Under the pieces are notes generated by a model that saw only the letters and a program-made list of their open reading frames with translations, ran no database searches and was not told the origin of the DNA. DNA of 64,000 nucleotides from Closterium sp. Naga37s-1 (Eukaryota > Streptophyta > Zygnematophyceae > Desmidiales > Closteriaceae), in NCBI GenBank assembly GCA_947471745.1, contig CANJKZ010000080.1:2755001-2819000 (forward strand). Direction: 5' to 3'. The position numbers and the translations under genes are program-made. Shown here in pieces: positions 20,501-32,089 of the stretch (the first letter of the stretch is position 1; each line of letters starts with the position of its first letter).

Positions 20501-22988
20501 GTCAGCACAGGAAGGCCTGGGATAGAGAACAGTTAAGCGGCTGAGTGGGTGGGTAGTGGGTAAGTAGTGAGTGGGTTCATTGGATGGGCGGATAGAGTGA
20601 CGCGACCCACATTTTGAATGCTGTGTCAGGTAACAAGGTAACATGGTAACATGGTAACATGGTGACATGGTGACATGGTGACATGGTGACATGGTAACAT
20701 GGTAACATGGTGGTGACATGGTGACATGGTAACATGGTGCACATAGCAACATCCCGTCCCTCCCATTTCCCTCTCCTCCACCCCTCCCCCACATTTCCTG
20801 CCATCCTCTACCCGCCCTTCCCCTATTCTCTCCCTGCCCTTCCCCATTCCATCTTCCCCCCGCTCCCCTCCCCCCTCCCCTTTTCGCCCCACATGCCAGG
20901 CCATGGTGGAGGCAGCCCGCCCTGCCACTGTGCTAGAGACACGCAAGACCGCCCCGGGACTCAGAATCACAGACAAGTGGGCGGTGAGTGTTGTCTTGTA
21001 GCGCACTTGCAAGCCTGTGAATCTCTCTATCTGTCAACCTGTTGATGAGAGGTGGCCACAAGAGTGTGTTAGAGGGAGGGGGACTGACATAGTGGCTTGA
21101 CAAGGAGGCGTTTTGGGCATTGTCAAGAAACGCCCGCAATAAGAAGGGTATGGAGTGGCTTGACTAGGAGAAGTGTAGGGGCCAGGGGTCTGACCCTGAA
21201 AATCGTGTGGGGGAAGTTGAGTGGCATGGAAAAGCAGGATTTCAGCCACCGGAAATAACTTTTGAGGCGCCTCAAAAATTTCAGCCACCGGAAATATATC
21301 TCCCGTACGCCAAGAGCGCTAAGTGAAAGCAAATGCGGACTTACTCTCTTGCCTCTCACAAGTGACAAGCGGTGATCGGCGGGAGGCAGAGCCACCATGT
21401 GGGCTGTATGACATGCTGCTGGCCTTTGAACCAACTCAACACTCGTCCCTATATATATCACGCTGCTCTCTGTCTGTCCCGGATGCCAATAGGCCGGGGG
21501 CGCAACCACGGGGTGGGGCTGTCTGTACAGCCTACCACTTGTTCTGTGAAATGGCTCAGGCGGCGTCGCTACCCTACCACCCTCTGTCTGTGTCCCAGGT
21601 GCTGATCGGAGGGGGGCAGAACCACCGAGTGGGGCTGTACGACATGCTGCTGGTGAAGGACAACCACATCGCTGCTGCCGGCGGTGTGCCCGCCGCCATC
21701 AACACTGCCAGAGAGTACATCCGAGCCAACAGCCTGGATCTCCCGGTGGAGGTGAGTGAGAGGTGCTGAGGCGCGAACAGTGGGACGTGGGAACCTCTCG
21801 CAAGCTTCGCAAGGTCTTGCAAGTGGGATGTGTGATCATCTCCTGTGTAACCCCCCTTCCCCCTTCCCCCCTTCCCGTTCCCCCTCCCCCTCTTCCCTGC
21901 CCGTACTTCCCATTCCAGGTGGAAGCCCGCACGCTGGATGAGCTGCAGGAGGTGCTGCGGTGCCGCGGGGAGGGAGTGGGGCGGGTGACGCAGGTGATGC
22001 TGGACAATATGGTGGTGCTGCGGCCAGGGGGAGGGGCTGGCGGAGAGGCAGTGCACCATGGCTGCGCAGCCAGTTCATGCCCTCCATCCTCATCTTTACC
22101 TATTACCCGCTCACCCTCCCCACCCACACTTCCCCCCACACCACCCCTCCCTCACTCTCCCCCTCTCTCTCCCCTGCCCTGCACCCACCGCTGCAGGTGG
22201 AAGCCCGCACACTGGATGAGCTCCAGGAAGTGCTGAGGTGCCGTGGGGAGGGCGTGGGGCGGGTGACACGGGTGATGCTGGACAACATGGTGGTGCTGCG
22301 ACGAGGGGGAGGGGACGGTGGACAGGGAGTGCACGTGGATGTGTCCATGCTGCAGCAGGCAGTGAGCATGGTCAACGGACAGCTGGAGACCGAGGTAGGA
22401 TGGCTGGAAGATTGGGGAAAAGGGGCTTGAAAAGTGGGTGTGTGGAGGCGCAGTGCACATGGATGTGTTTATGCTGTGCTGCAGGCAGTGATCATTGGGG
22501 GGGGTAGCTGGAGAAGGGGGTAGGATGAGAGGAAGATTGCGGGAAATGGTGGGATTGTGGCAGCAGGCAGTGAACATGGTGAACAAACAGCTGGAGACGG
22601 AGGTACGATGACTGGAGGATTGGGAGGGCGGGAAATGTGGGTGCATGTTTGTGGAGATTTAGGTGGTGTGGATGTTAACGCTTATTGCCTTTCTGTTGTT
22701 GTTTCTTCTGCAGGCATCGGGCAATGTGACCTTAGATACTGTCGGTGCTATTGCTGCAACCGGTGTTGATTTCATTTCGAGGTTAGTTTTATGGTTTTCC
22801 TGTCTGCGTGTTTGCCTGCTGGTGGTCTTTTTAGTTTTGTTTATTGTGCATGTTCTTACACTACCTTGTGCTTCTTGTGCTGTGCATGCAGTGGTGCTTT
22901 GACCCATTCTGTAAAAGCGTTGGATATCTCGCTCAACATTGACACAGAGCTTGCACTAGATGTTGGTAGGAGGACAAATCGTGCTTAG
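17559..22988 (+). CDS. QPT: Quinolinate phosphoribosyltransferase, plastid-type, nine exons
   Basis: Nicotinate-nucleotide pyrophosphorylase (carboxylating): quinolinate plus PRPP gives nicotinate mononucleotide, CO2 and PPi in de novo NAD synthesis. Exons: 17559-17707, 18422-18627, 19124-19257, 20280-20426, 20900-20983, 21599-21751, 22197-22394, 22714-22781 and 22892-22988, giving 411 residues in one frame. The first 80 or so residues are Ala/Ser/Arg-rich without family motifs and look like a plastid transit peptide. Family motifs: [43 protein letters not shown] (225-232, PRPP/quinolinate site), KDNH (260-263), LDNM (319-322) and SGALTHS near the end. The ATG choice is mine; an upstream in-frame ATG at 17451 exists. 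The introns hold several partial exon copies. Confidence 0.9.
17956..18166. repeat. Duplicated block around a palindromic core, QPT intron 1
   Basis: Direct repeats 17956-18029 and 18087-18166 (ATCGCCTCTAGTCGC .. CTAGCCATCTTCT) flank 18030-18086, which contains TCGTCGACTCAAAAATCGACTCAAAAGT and its complement arms; only the short pieces GTGATGAGTCGA and TCGACTCATCAC pair perfectly. Confidence 0.75.
18251..18317 (+). repeat. Partial copy of QPT exon 2 start in intron 1
   Basis: TGCAGGCGGACCCGCCTTC and the following 50 bases match the acceptor and start of exon 2 (18416-18478). The palindrome at 18360-18381 lies between the two copies. Confidence 0.75.
18360..18381. repeat. Palindromic motif, copy 2
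   Basis: Contains TTTTGAGGCGTCTCAAAA. Located between the exon 2 start copy and real exon 2. Confidence 0.75.
18757..18805 (+). repeat. Copy of QPT exon 2 end in intron 2
   Basis: Repeats the [16 protein letters not shown] end of exon 2 and the GTGCGTGGGGGACAGGA donor flank of 18628. Differences are mostly third-position (GAT to GAC and similar). Confidence 0.8.
18987..19041 (+). repeat. Copy of QPT exon 3 start in intron 2
   Basis: CCAG acceptor, then GGGACGTCACGAGTCTGGCG and on to GCGAGCGCACAAGC, matching true exon 3 at 19124 but ending before its second half. Confidence 0.8.
19312..19411 (+). repeat. Copy of QPT exon 3 second half in intron 3
   Basis: Repeats the [16 protein letters not shown] segment with an indel, ends GAGCATTCAG and is followed by GTGCGCG. 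Smaller pieces ending CATTCAG occur near 19301-19310 and 19605-19619. Confidence 0.75.
20190..20277 (+). repeat. CATGGTGCA/GGTGCATGG minisatellite before QPT exon 4
   Basis: About ten units of GCATGGTGCATGGT-like sequence directly abut the acceptor at 20279. Confidence 0.85.
20636..20741 (+). repeat. ACATGGTRAC minisatellite in QPT intron 4
   Basis: Around ten tandem units of ACATGGTAAC or ACATGGTGAC. Confidence 0.9.
21239..21296. repeat. 19-bp direct repeats around a perfect 18-bp palindrome
   Basis: ATTTCAGCCACCGGAAATA occurs at 21239-21257 and 21278-21296. Exactly between them are 20 bases holding the perfect palindrome TTTTGAGGCGCCTCAAAA (21260-21277). It lies in QPT intron 5. Confidence 0.92.
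21370..21420 (+). repeat. Copy of QPT exon 6 start in intron 5
   Basis: GTGATCGGCGGGAGGCAG..CACCATGTGGG..TGTATGACATGCTGCTGG repeats the [18 protein letters not shown] start of exon 6. A weaker third copy lies at about 21483-21530. Confidence 0.75.
21919..22062 (+). repeat. Copy of QPT exon 7 first two thirds in intron 6
   Basis: Starts after CCAG; encodes [19 protein letters not shown] and [15 protein letters not shown] but then diverges, so the [11 protein letters not shown] part is missing. True exon 7 at 22197 is complete. In-frame use of both would duplicate 45 residues or more. Confidence 0.8.
22446..22602 (+). repeat. Two copies of the QPT exon 7 end in intron 7
   Basis: 22446-22495 and 22561-22602 repeat the GTGCACATGGATGTG..CAGGCAGTGA..GGAGACGGAG end of exon 7. 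The second is followed by GTACG like a donor. Confidence 0.7.
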
Positions 22989-23536
22989 CCAAAGGCCAAA
23001 GAAAGGCGGACACCATATAGGCTTCTCATTTCTGATGTATGTTGTGCAACCTCTTATATATGAAGTAGCAAAAGCCATCGAGTCAAAGCTGTGCAATATC
23101 GAAGGTATCCATATCGGCAATTCCCGCGGTAGCCGTTGAAAAAGCCGCGTGAGCTTTTCGTCAGCCGAGCTGGAATTTTCGCGGACATGTCAAGCTAGCC
23201 CCAACCTCCGCCAGGCACAACCCAAAAGCGCTGGAAGCTGGGTGAGAGTTGGTGGAGCTCGGTCCGCTGGTATTGCACCTTGCGCTTGCTTGTTTTCCCT
23301 TGCACGCTCTGCTAGATTTCCCATCCCACCTCTCCTGGCAGCACTCCAATTCAAACCGGCCAAGTACAGTGCATTTTGCAAACATGAGCAGCAATCCTTC
23401 CTTTCCATGGAGGTCTAGAGACCATGCATGTGTCGGCGCTGATGCTTGCTCAATTTGATTGAGGAGATTGGCTAGCCCTTAGTAGGAAAACGTCATTTGT
23501 TGCTAGGTGCGTCGTTGGTTGCTAGCTGCCTGTCAG
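22989..23536 (+). other. QPT 3' region and CLC 5' region
   Basis: About 550 bp with no gene I can support; open frames on both strands lack motifs. Confidence 0.5.
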
Positions 23537-26416
23537 ATGGCGAAAAGGTCTAAGGAAGACGCAGTTTACAATGGCGAAGTGCGTCCCCTTTTGGATGACC
23601 AAGCCGTTTCTTCGTCTCAGTATGGTTCAGTAGTCCCTCCTGGTCTTGATTCCAATGACGACCCGGGCCCGAAGGAAGCTTTAGCACGATGCCTTTCCAA
23701 GCCGATTCAACACGAAAGCTTAGATTATGAGTGAGTGGGACCCTTTGCGCTTCTCTCATCGTTTAGAGACGATTTCATGGATACGAAGTGACTTAGCTTT
23801 CCCTTCACGTTCTCTTTCAGGGTCCTTGAGTCTGCAATTCACGACGAGGACTGGCGCTCAAGAACGCGCGTAGAGCACCTTCAGTACACATTGCTCAAAT
23901 GGCTCTTTGTCTTGCTCGTTGGCGCTGCTACGGGAGCTGTCGCCTTTTTCATAAACATGGGTGTCGAAAACATCGCAGGCTTCAAGTATCAGATGGTCCG
24001 TAAATACATGAAGACCGAAAGGTGAGCCTCGATTGTGCTGTCAATGACTACGTTAGTCCATCGACTCCGATGCTACTACTACCAATACGGCCTTACTCTA
24101 TCCCCTTCTTCAGTTTGCTTGCAGGCTTTTTTATCCTAGTGTGTTCCGACGTCTCTCTCGTCCTCTTCTCGTCGGTTCTCTGTAATTTAATTTCAATGGA
24201 AGCTGCCGGCTCTGGTATCCCGGACGTCAAAGCGTATCTCAACGGAGTAGATGCTCCAAGAATATTTGCAGCCAAGACACTGTTTGTCAAGGTACTGAAT
24301 TTTCTTATCATTTGAATCGTTATCATAAGAGAGTGGCTTTTAATGCCTGGTATTGTCTTGCTACTCGCAGATCTTCGGAAGTATAGGCTCTATCGCTGGT
24401 GGTCTTGCTGTGGGAAAGGAAGGTCCGCTTGTTCACACAGGGGCGTGTATCGCAAACGTTCTTGGTCAAGGTGGCTCCCGGAAGTACCATCTTACATGGA
24501 AATGGTTGCGGTACTTCAAGAATGACAGGGACCGGAGGGATTTGGTGACATGTGGTGCTGCCGCAGGTGTTGCTGGTGCCTTTAGAGCTCCTGTGGGTGG
24601 TGTGCTCTTTGCCCTGGAAGAAGCAACCTCTTGGTCAGTGAAGTTGCTTTTGGTCACTGTCTTGATTTGCTGAAGAAAGCCTCATTGGAGCGTTCGTTGT
24701 TGCTTTGCTGTGCAGGTGGCGAAGTGCTCTTCTCTGGCGAGTTTTTTTCACAAATGCCGTTGTGGCCATGGTCGTCCGTGCTCTTATGACCTATTGTGCC
24801 AATGGACACTGTGGGCTTTACAATGGGGGAGGGTTTATCATATTTGATCATACAGAGGCGAAAACGGAGTTTGGAGTGGTGGAAATGTTTCCAGTCATTG
24901 GGTTGGGAATCATTGGAGGAATTGCAGGGAGCATCTTTAACCAGCTTAACCTCTCTCTATGCAAGTTGAGACAGCAAGGAAGCAGGTAAAATGGTTGCAC
25001 CATCATCAAGTTTCTCTCGCTGTGGGCTTGATTGTTGATTTTGTCGTCTCCTGCTGCATTTATATTTCGGATTGTTTTTTATGGTTTCAGGCGTGGAGTG
25101 TGGAAAATTGTGGAGGCATGTGCAGTGGCAGCATTGACATCTGCGGTTCGATTCTCCGTGCCATTTCTGGTCAAGTGTCAGCAATGCCCGGATGGGATTG
25201 AATGCCCCAGCAAGACAGAGATGGGGTACTACAAGAGCTTCACTTGTCCCCCGGGCCACTACAACGACATGGCTGGCCTGCTGTTTACACCCAACGATGA
25301 TTCCATTCGAAGCCTTCTCAGCAGCGGAACCCATCATGCATTCTCGTGAGCAACCATCTACCTGACTACACATCTCGACTCAACACTTCACCTCACACTT
25401 CACTCTTCACCCTACATTGCTTTAATATGGGTTTTTTACGGTTTGGTGCCATGTCCTGCAGGTTCACCTCACTCGGCATTTATTTCTGCTGCTTCTACTT
25501 CTTGTCCATCCTCACATATGGCATCACTGTGCCATCGGGCCTTTTTGTGCCTGCAATTGTCTGTGGCGCAACTTACGGCCGCGTGGTTGGAAGAATCATG
25601 TCCAACTATGCACCAGCAGACAACCTGGATGAGGGGACTTATGCACTTATTGGCACAGCATCTTTCCTGGGAGGGTCCATGAGGACAACTGTGTCTCTCT
25701 GTGTGATTCTCCTGGAGTTGACTGGAAGCTTAAAACTGCTTCCACTCATCATGATTGTGCTGCTGGTTTCGAAGACGGTCGGTGACATGTTCAACAGCGG
25801 GATTTATGATGCACACAACCAGCTGAAGGGGATCCCTTACCTGGAGGCTCATCCTGAGGAGGCCATGCGGCATTACACTGCCAAGGACATTCTCGTCTCC
25901 GAGCCAGTGAAGTTTTCAGGTGTGGAGAGTGTGGAGCGGATCTACGATACACTTCGCACCACAAACCACAACTCTTTCCCGGTCATTGACACCCATGAAG
26001 ATGGCTCAACATCCTTCTACGGACTTGTCTTGAGAGGTCATCTCTTGGTGCTCTTACGGTCAAAGCAGAGCTTTCTGCTCCATCCGCATCAAGTGTCTGA
26101 AACTGTCCAGAAGCACCTTGCAGCAGAGGATTTTGGTAAGCCAGGATCAGGGAAGGGGCTGAAGCTGGAGGACATTCAACTGAGTGAAGAGGAACAAAAA
26201 ATGTTCCTAGACCTGCATCCTCTAGCCAACAGATCTCCATACATTGTGCCTGAGAGCATGTCTCTCAACAAGGCATACATGCTCTTCAGACAGCTGGGCC
26301 TTCGTCATCTTTGTGTGGTTCCCAAGCCGACTCATGTTCTGGGCATCATAACCCGCAAGGATCTGCTGCCTCAGAATTTCAGTGAGCGGAATGTGTCTCA
26401 GACTTCATTAGTTTAG
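23537..26416 (+). CDS. CLC-family anion/proton exchanger, seven exons
   Basis: Voltage-gated chloride channel family, plant endomembrane type. Exons: 23537-23730, 23821-24021, 24114-24291, 24371-24633, 24716-24985, 25091-25345 and 25462-26416, giving 771 residues. Anion-path motifs: GSGIP (164-168), GKEGP (206-210, with the gating glutamate 208) and GLFVP (about 479-483). ALEE at about 272-275 supplies the proton glutamate, so H+-coupled exchange is expected. Ser in GSGIP is typical of chloride-preferring members, where Pro marks nitrate-preferring ones. Two CBS domains follow, at about 591-650 and 713-765. The N-terminus has LDYEVLE, as in plant CLCs. I cannot place it firmly in the CLC-a/c/g or CLC-d clade. 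Confidence 0.92.
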
Positions 26417-27169
26417 GAGTGTATTTTTCTCATTTATCCACTCAATTAACAAACCGCTGCTTAGGGGACATAACAAGGGTGCAAGGGCACCAGGAAAGGG
26501 ACATACCACTTTCCACCCTATATGCTGACCTTGGTGATGGAAAAAGCAAAAAATTAGAAGCCCTCGCAGCCGGTGTCAACACCGAATGGGCAAATTTATG
26601 CAGACCACAGGGTCAGTCAGGTCAGGAGGTCTCCGTACATTTTCTTTGAATTGAAAGGGAGCCCTGTCTTGGACCTGGGAATAGCTATTGGGCTTTTCAG
26701 TTTGGGCTTATTCATGTGGCGCAAGGTAGCTTGGTCTTCTGTGGCGCTGCTCCTTTCTTTTCTGTGAAATTGTTTCTGCTCCGTTCTTTTCTGTGAGATT
26801 GTTTTTACCATAGTGGTCACTCCAACAAGCCTCAGGACACGAGGAGTTGCGTGACGACTACTTGCTGAATTGCCGCCTTGTCCTTGCCATTCTGCTTGCC
26901 GCAATGACGTCACGTCACGAAATGCAGTGAGATGTCCATAGATCAGTGACCCGCGGATATAGTACTCCGTTCTGCGCGGGTCTGATAGTCGCCCACGTAA
27001 CGGATGTTATATACGTTACCTGCCTATTGTCTCAGGCAACTCGACATGGAGGGACCACTGGTAGCACCCTTTGGACACGCCTGGCAGCACCCTTTGGACA
27101 CGCCTGGCAGGTTCTTCCATCGCCGACGTTCTGTCCAATGCGCATAGCCGCTATCTCTCCTCGTGACAA
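26417..27169 (+). other. CLC 3' region, no gene seen
   Basis: Probably the CLC 3' UTR and spacer. It includes a perfect 23-bp tandem duplication at 27063-27085 and 27086-27108 (AGCACCCTTTGGACACGCC followed by TGGC). Confidence 0.5.
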
Positions 27170-28135
27170 GTGCCGGGTGGGAACCCTCCGCTCTACAATA
27201 TGCGATTAAAAAACAACGCGGATCTGAGTTGGACAAATTCCGTACGTGCAAGGCAAAATAATGCCTTCTACGAGAGGATCAGGCCGTGCGAAACACTTCG
27301 GCCATCCAGTCAACCCCGAAACTTCAGGAGAAATGGCTTTTCTTTAAAAGTGGAGTGGCGAAACAGCTCGATTCCTGGCCCTGGTCAGCCTATCTTGAGT
27401 GAGCCAAACGAAGAGGCTTCTGGCGAAGTACAAGGCCTGAACAAGTGTTCTAGCGAAATATCTGAGCTTTTGAGAACGTCTCGAGGAGCAAAGCTGAGAA
27501 ACCACCCCGAATCAAGGAAAATGTTACATATGTGAAACTGAGTCCACGGAGACGAAGACGAAAATGTGGAGGAGGAATGTCAAGCCTATCGTGCAAAAGC
27601 GGTTCTGCTTGAGAGCTTCAGAGTGGAAGAATCCAGTACAATACACTCGTGTGACCATCGGCGCATGCGTAGTTTTTGGAACAGAAGAAAGCCTCCTTCC
27701 AGGTCTCGTGCAGCTCCACCACCCCGGAGCAATCAGTTCCCAGATTTCTAGGCCATTTCCTCGTTTGTGAATTTCTCCTTTCGGCGCGCTTCGCGAAGGA
27801 GCTGGGAGACCATGTTGTACATGACGGCCCACCATTTGCTACAAAAAGGACGTAGTGTTTATAAGCAGTGACTGTGTTCGTGCCAGCCGTCTAGCAGCCA
27901 TCAAGAGCAGATCCCAGAATCTCCTTGGACTTGAACACCTACTGTACAGTGTGCTTTCGCAAAGCTGCTGCTTCGAAGAGCACAGAAAAACTGGACTGCC
28001 TTGTCGCATGATGCACGAACCGAGCAGATGGTCAGAAGCAGAGCAACTGGACAAGGAGTGCACGGACCACGGCGTCGCTTCTTCTCGGACAAGAAAGAGA
28101 CCCTCTTCTCCTCCTTGGACATCGTGCTCCTGATG
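27170..28135 (+). CDS. Possible unrecognised gene, exons uncertain
   Basis: Three fairly long plus-strand open stretches in a row: 27178-27535 (starts NPPLYNMRLKNNADLSW), 27545-27750 (with GDEDENVEEECQAYRAKAV) and 27850-28133 (YKKDVVFISSDCVRASRL). Composition is ordinary for protein, not low-complexity. I recognise no family, see no convincing ATG or splice chain, and cannot exclude chance. Treat it as a hint only. Confidence 0.2.
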
Positions 28136-29041
28136 ACTGCGTGATGGACGGACGGTCTTTAGGAGGTTCGGAAGGAGGGGCCTGGCTTGGCGGGGAGGAA
28201 GGGGCCTGGCTCGGAGGGACTGCATGGGGTCTCAGGCACTTGAAATCATAACCACAGCTATGTTAGACCTACAGATTCCAGTACGAGCAGTATGCCGAAG
28301 CAGCTGCTGGCGAAGGTGAGTGCCGGAAAGGCGATGAGAAGGGGGAGGGGGAATGAGGGAGCGGGGGAGGGGAGGGACTCTGAAAAAAGGTACGGGGAGG
28401 GAGAGGGTGGGGGGAGGGTTGTTCCATGAATGACATGACCCATCCCATCCCATGGCGAGGGATCTGCCCCTCATTCTACACGTCCTCTTTTTCTTCGCGT
28501 TTGTGGTCGTCCTTGGTTCCACCAGCTGGCCGTGATGGTGGCAATGACAACAAGCACGTGAGCAGTACTGCCAAGCTGGCATCTTAGTTCACAATCCTGC
28601 CCTTCAGCAGTGCACGTTCGTCCCACCTCATGATTCGACGAAAACCTTACCGAGATTGCGGCCCAGGCATAGAAAAGTGCAATTTGACATTTGGTTTCGT
28701 CGGTTGTATCTTCCGCCTCTACAATTATTGAAACGTGCAGGGTCACGTGAAGACTGCCCCAGTTAAAAAAAAACAACGTGCAATGAGCAGTTCAACTCCC
28801 GCTGGAAATCAGCCTCTTTCGACGTAAACGATCCTGTACACATCCCTTAAAAAGTTTTTTGACGGCTGTGCGGTCAATCAATGTTGGAACAGCTTGTTTT
28901 TTCCGATCTTCTTGGAAGATTGTTTACAGAAGAGGCAGATTTTGGTACAGTTCCGAGATGGTCAAACCAACAGACGCTGACCAATGGAAAAAAATATTTG
29001 GTTGTACACAGCGAAGCACAGCCAAACCCAACAATGATTGA
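28136..29041. other. No recognisable gene
   Basis: Contains a purine-rich stretch at 28330-28430 and otherwise unremarkable sequence. No motif or RNA gene recognised. Confidence 0.4.
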
Positions 29042-29557
29042 GGGCGTGGGCCCAATCGAATTTGATCGCCTCGATCAGAAGCGATAAACAACTTCGAGGA
29101 AGCCTGAAAGCCAATTTCAGGCAATCGGGGGCAATCAGCTTATCGCGATCAGCTGATCGCCCCAACTCAATCACACCCGATTTTCACCCCGATCAAACTC
29201 GATTTTGCTCAATCACCCTCGATCAGTTGATTGCATGTGATCGAGGGCCATAACGATGGTTGCGAGATGTTACACTGTTATTTTAGCCTCGTGAACCTCT
29301 CGCTCATGCACGGTACACGGCGAGAACTCTACAGGGGTTGACGTTACAGGGAAACAAATTCGTTCGCTAGGTCACGTTCAGTCGCCAATCTCGCGTGAGC
29401 TGGATAAGAATTTCCGCGTAATGTTCTTGCTCTTGCTGAGCAGCAGCTTCAAAAATTCGACGAAAAACATTGCTGATCGGGCGGCTCGAGAAAAGTGATC
29501 ACAAGCAATCCGATCCGATCAGATCACAGCCGATCAGACCCGATTGGGCCCACGTCC
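29042..29557. mobile_element. MITE-like element with terminal inverted repeats
   Basis: The ends are GGGCGTGGGCCCAATCG and the complement of GGACGTGGGCCCAATCG, one mismatch in 17. TGA flanks both sides (29039-29041 and 29558-29560), a possible 3-bp target duplication. The interior is rich in GATCAG/TGATCG near both ends and has no coding frame. The 3-bp duplication would fit PIF/Harbinger-like elements, but the sequence TGA is not their usual TWA. Confidence 0.55.
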
Positions 29558-29560
29558 TGA

Positions 29561-30360
29561 GGGTGTACTCGACCTGCCCTTCCATCAGTTTGGAGGTCTC
29601 GGAATGCACGGCTTGTTTCAAAACCCAATACGTCGGTGTCCAAGCTCAGTCCGAACACTTCTCAGATCCAGACGGCTTAATTGCGAATTTTACATAAACC
29701 CCCCTAAGCTGTTTGATGTTACAGACAGCATTTTTGGTTGAAAATGTGAGAGGTTGAGTGGGGATTATGTAAGAACGTCCTAGTACCGCATGTGGATTCG
29801 TCGCCGCATGTGCATTTGTCACGACCGTCGCTGATCCATCACGACTGGGGTATGAATCCTGGTACAGTCTGTAAAGTTTTCAAAATATGGGCAACTACCT
29901 GTGTAGACCTCGATCTACATGCCACGCTTTCTCCAGCCCCCCTGCCATCATATGTACGAAGAGTCTTGCCATGAATCAGTCGCAAGGGTTTCGCGAATGT
30001 CTTTGTGTTCGCAATGCTTCGCATGCGGTGCTTACGAGCGAATTCCTGTCGCCAGCGTTCCACAAGCATGCTCGATATGGAGGACCTTCTGAGACAGCCA
30101 TAAAGAAGCGTTCTAGCTCAAGCGATGATTAGCTGAAGAGCTCCTCCGAGGCTGTGTCTCAAAGTGCTCAAGCAAATTGCGTTAGGGTCATTCACTTTCC
30201 AGCTTTCTTTGACGCTGGTCCACAGCTATTATTTACTGGCATTGCCGTTTTTACACTGACATTGTACCCAATTTGATTCCGCAAAGAGCTCGCTTCTGAT
30301 TCTTTCGGTCTGAGCTGATTTGCTCACGGGGTTTGCACTCAAGGAACTTCTAAGAAAATC
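29561..30360 (+). other. Upstream region of the LNK-like gene
   Basis: About 800 bp, AT-richer than the genes, with no coding region I can support. It should hold the promoter of the gene starting at 30361. Confidence 0.4.
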
Positions 30361-32046
30361 ATGGCCACACCAATCTGGCCGTCAGATGAAGGAGACGTAA
30401 CAATTCAAGGAATCCCTTTGGTAAGAACAAATTCTAGCTATATTCGAGCCATGTCCTTCTCATCTTCATCACCTTTCCGTCCTGTGAATATTCCTTGCGG
30501 TTTTCAAGGAGCTTGCTCTTTGTCAATTTACATGAAATTCGGCGATATGTAGCTTCCGTGAGGACCGGAACGTAGCCACATTCATTTTTTCCTTGTTCTT
30601 CTGCCTCATACAAATTCTCTTTTCGAATTTACGTAGCCTTAGTGTCGGTGCGCCTCGTGTTGACAACGTCATTCGTTCCTTTCCTCCCTCTAATCATCTC
30701 GCATCGCAGTTCGATGACCGAGTGTGGGAAGCATTCGGTGCGGAGGAGCCGGTCGCTCTGCACGACGCTGTACACGGGACGTCTGCTCAGACTACGCATT
30801 TGCAGTCTGACAGACACGAGCAGAAAACGCCTAGACCATCCTACGAAAATGCGTTCCCGCGTCCGCAAAATCCCACATTCAGCATGTCGCCGACTGAAAG
30901 CGGAAAATCTGAAGTTTTTCTTCCCGGTACCCCGAACGATGCGTCTGCATCTAGAGCCACGGGCTTTACTCAATCTCGCGATCAGCTCCCTCAAGAAATC
31001 GACGAATGCGCTCTCACGGGAGCTCCGCAATGCACGGAAGATGCTTTCACGCTAATGGAGCTCAACGACGTGATTGGTGGAAATGTTGCGACTGATGGCG
31101 ACCACTTGGCTGGCGGGTGCGACGGCGACATGGATGGCGACCTTTTGGAGGGAGACGACGTTTTGGGTGCGTCGTGGGATGCATGCGACCACACCGGCAA
31201 TCTCGAGGCGATTCTCAGGTGCGACACGGTTTCTTTGTCTCACCGCTCCTCATTTCTGCTAACATTGCACCACATCCCGCTCTTTCATTTCCTGCCTTTC
31301 CATTCCAGAGGACGAAGTGAGACCCTTATCGCTCAATTCTATCCTCTTCCATCGTTTCACTTGCTCTTCTCGCGCCGCTCCAGATCGTCGTACCAGACCG
31401 CGAGGCACGCCCAATCCGGTTCTGCGACAGGTCATCATCACGTGCAATCCTCCATCGCGGGAATTCTCTCCCACATTCACGCTTCCGCGGCTTCCGCCGG
31501 TACGGCGGACGCGGGAAAGCTGCTCTGGGAAGGCCCCGCTGTAACATTCGAAGACAAGCGTCGCCGCGGGGAATTCGAGTATGACGAGCGCCGAGGCGAA
31601 GGCGACGGCGAGAACGCGAAATTCGCGAAACTTGCGACGGTTCCAGCTGCGGCTGTTGCGGAGGCGACGGAGGGAGGTAACACGGAGAGGGCTCGCGACA
31701 CGGTTGAGAAGCTCAGCGTCTCGGGGTTTTCTGTCGGTGCTGACGCGAACTGTGCGAACGCGGGAGGGCTTTGCGATTCAGTGCTTCGGTCGCCGTCGCC
31801 TCCGCGCGACAGCATTCCGCAACGCCTGTCGCTCCTGCAGGTGAGGATGATGAGGGTTCCGACGTCGTGGTTTTATCATGTACCCGTGCGCGTGTGGGGG
31901 TCGTTGACGTTTTGGTTCAAAAGCGTCGAATAATTATTTTCTTCCAAGGAGCTGACGCTGGGTAATGCTGTGTGCATTGTGCAGGCCACGCGGGATGCTG
32001 TGACACGGGTGAAAGTGGAGAACCAGCACATGAAGACGCAGCGATT

Positions 32047-32089
<43 letters not shown>

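Noticed and set aside
27470-27500. A sixth palindromic motif (TTTTGAGAACGTCTCGAG)
   Set aside because: Has an inserted base and two mismatches, and I see no convincing duplication of the flanks.
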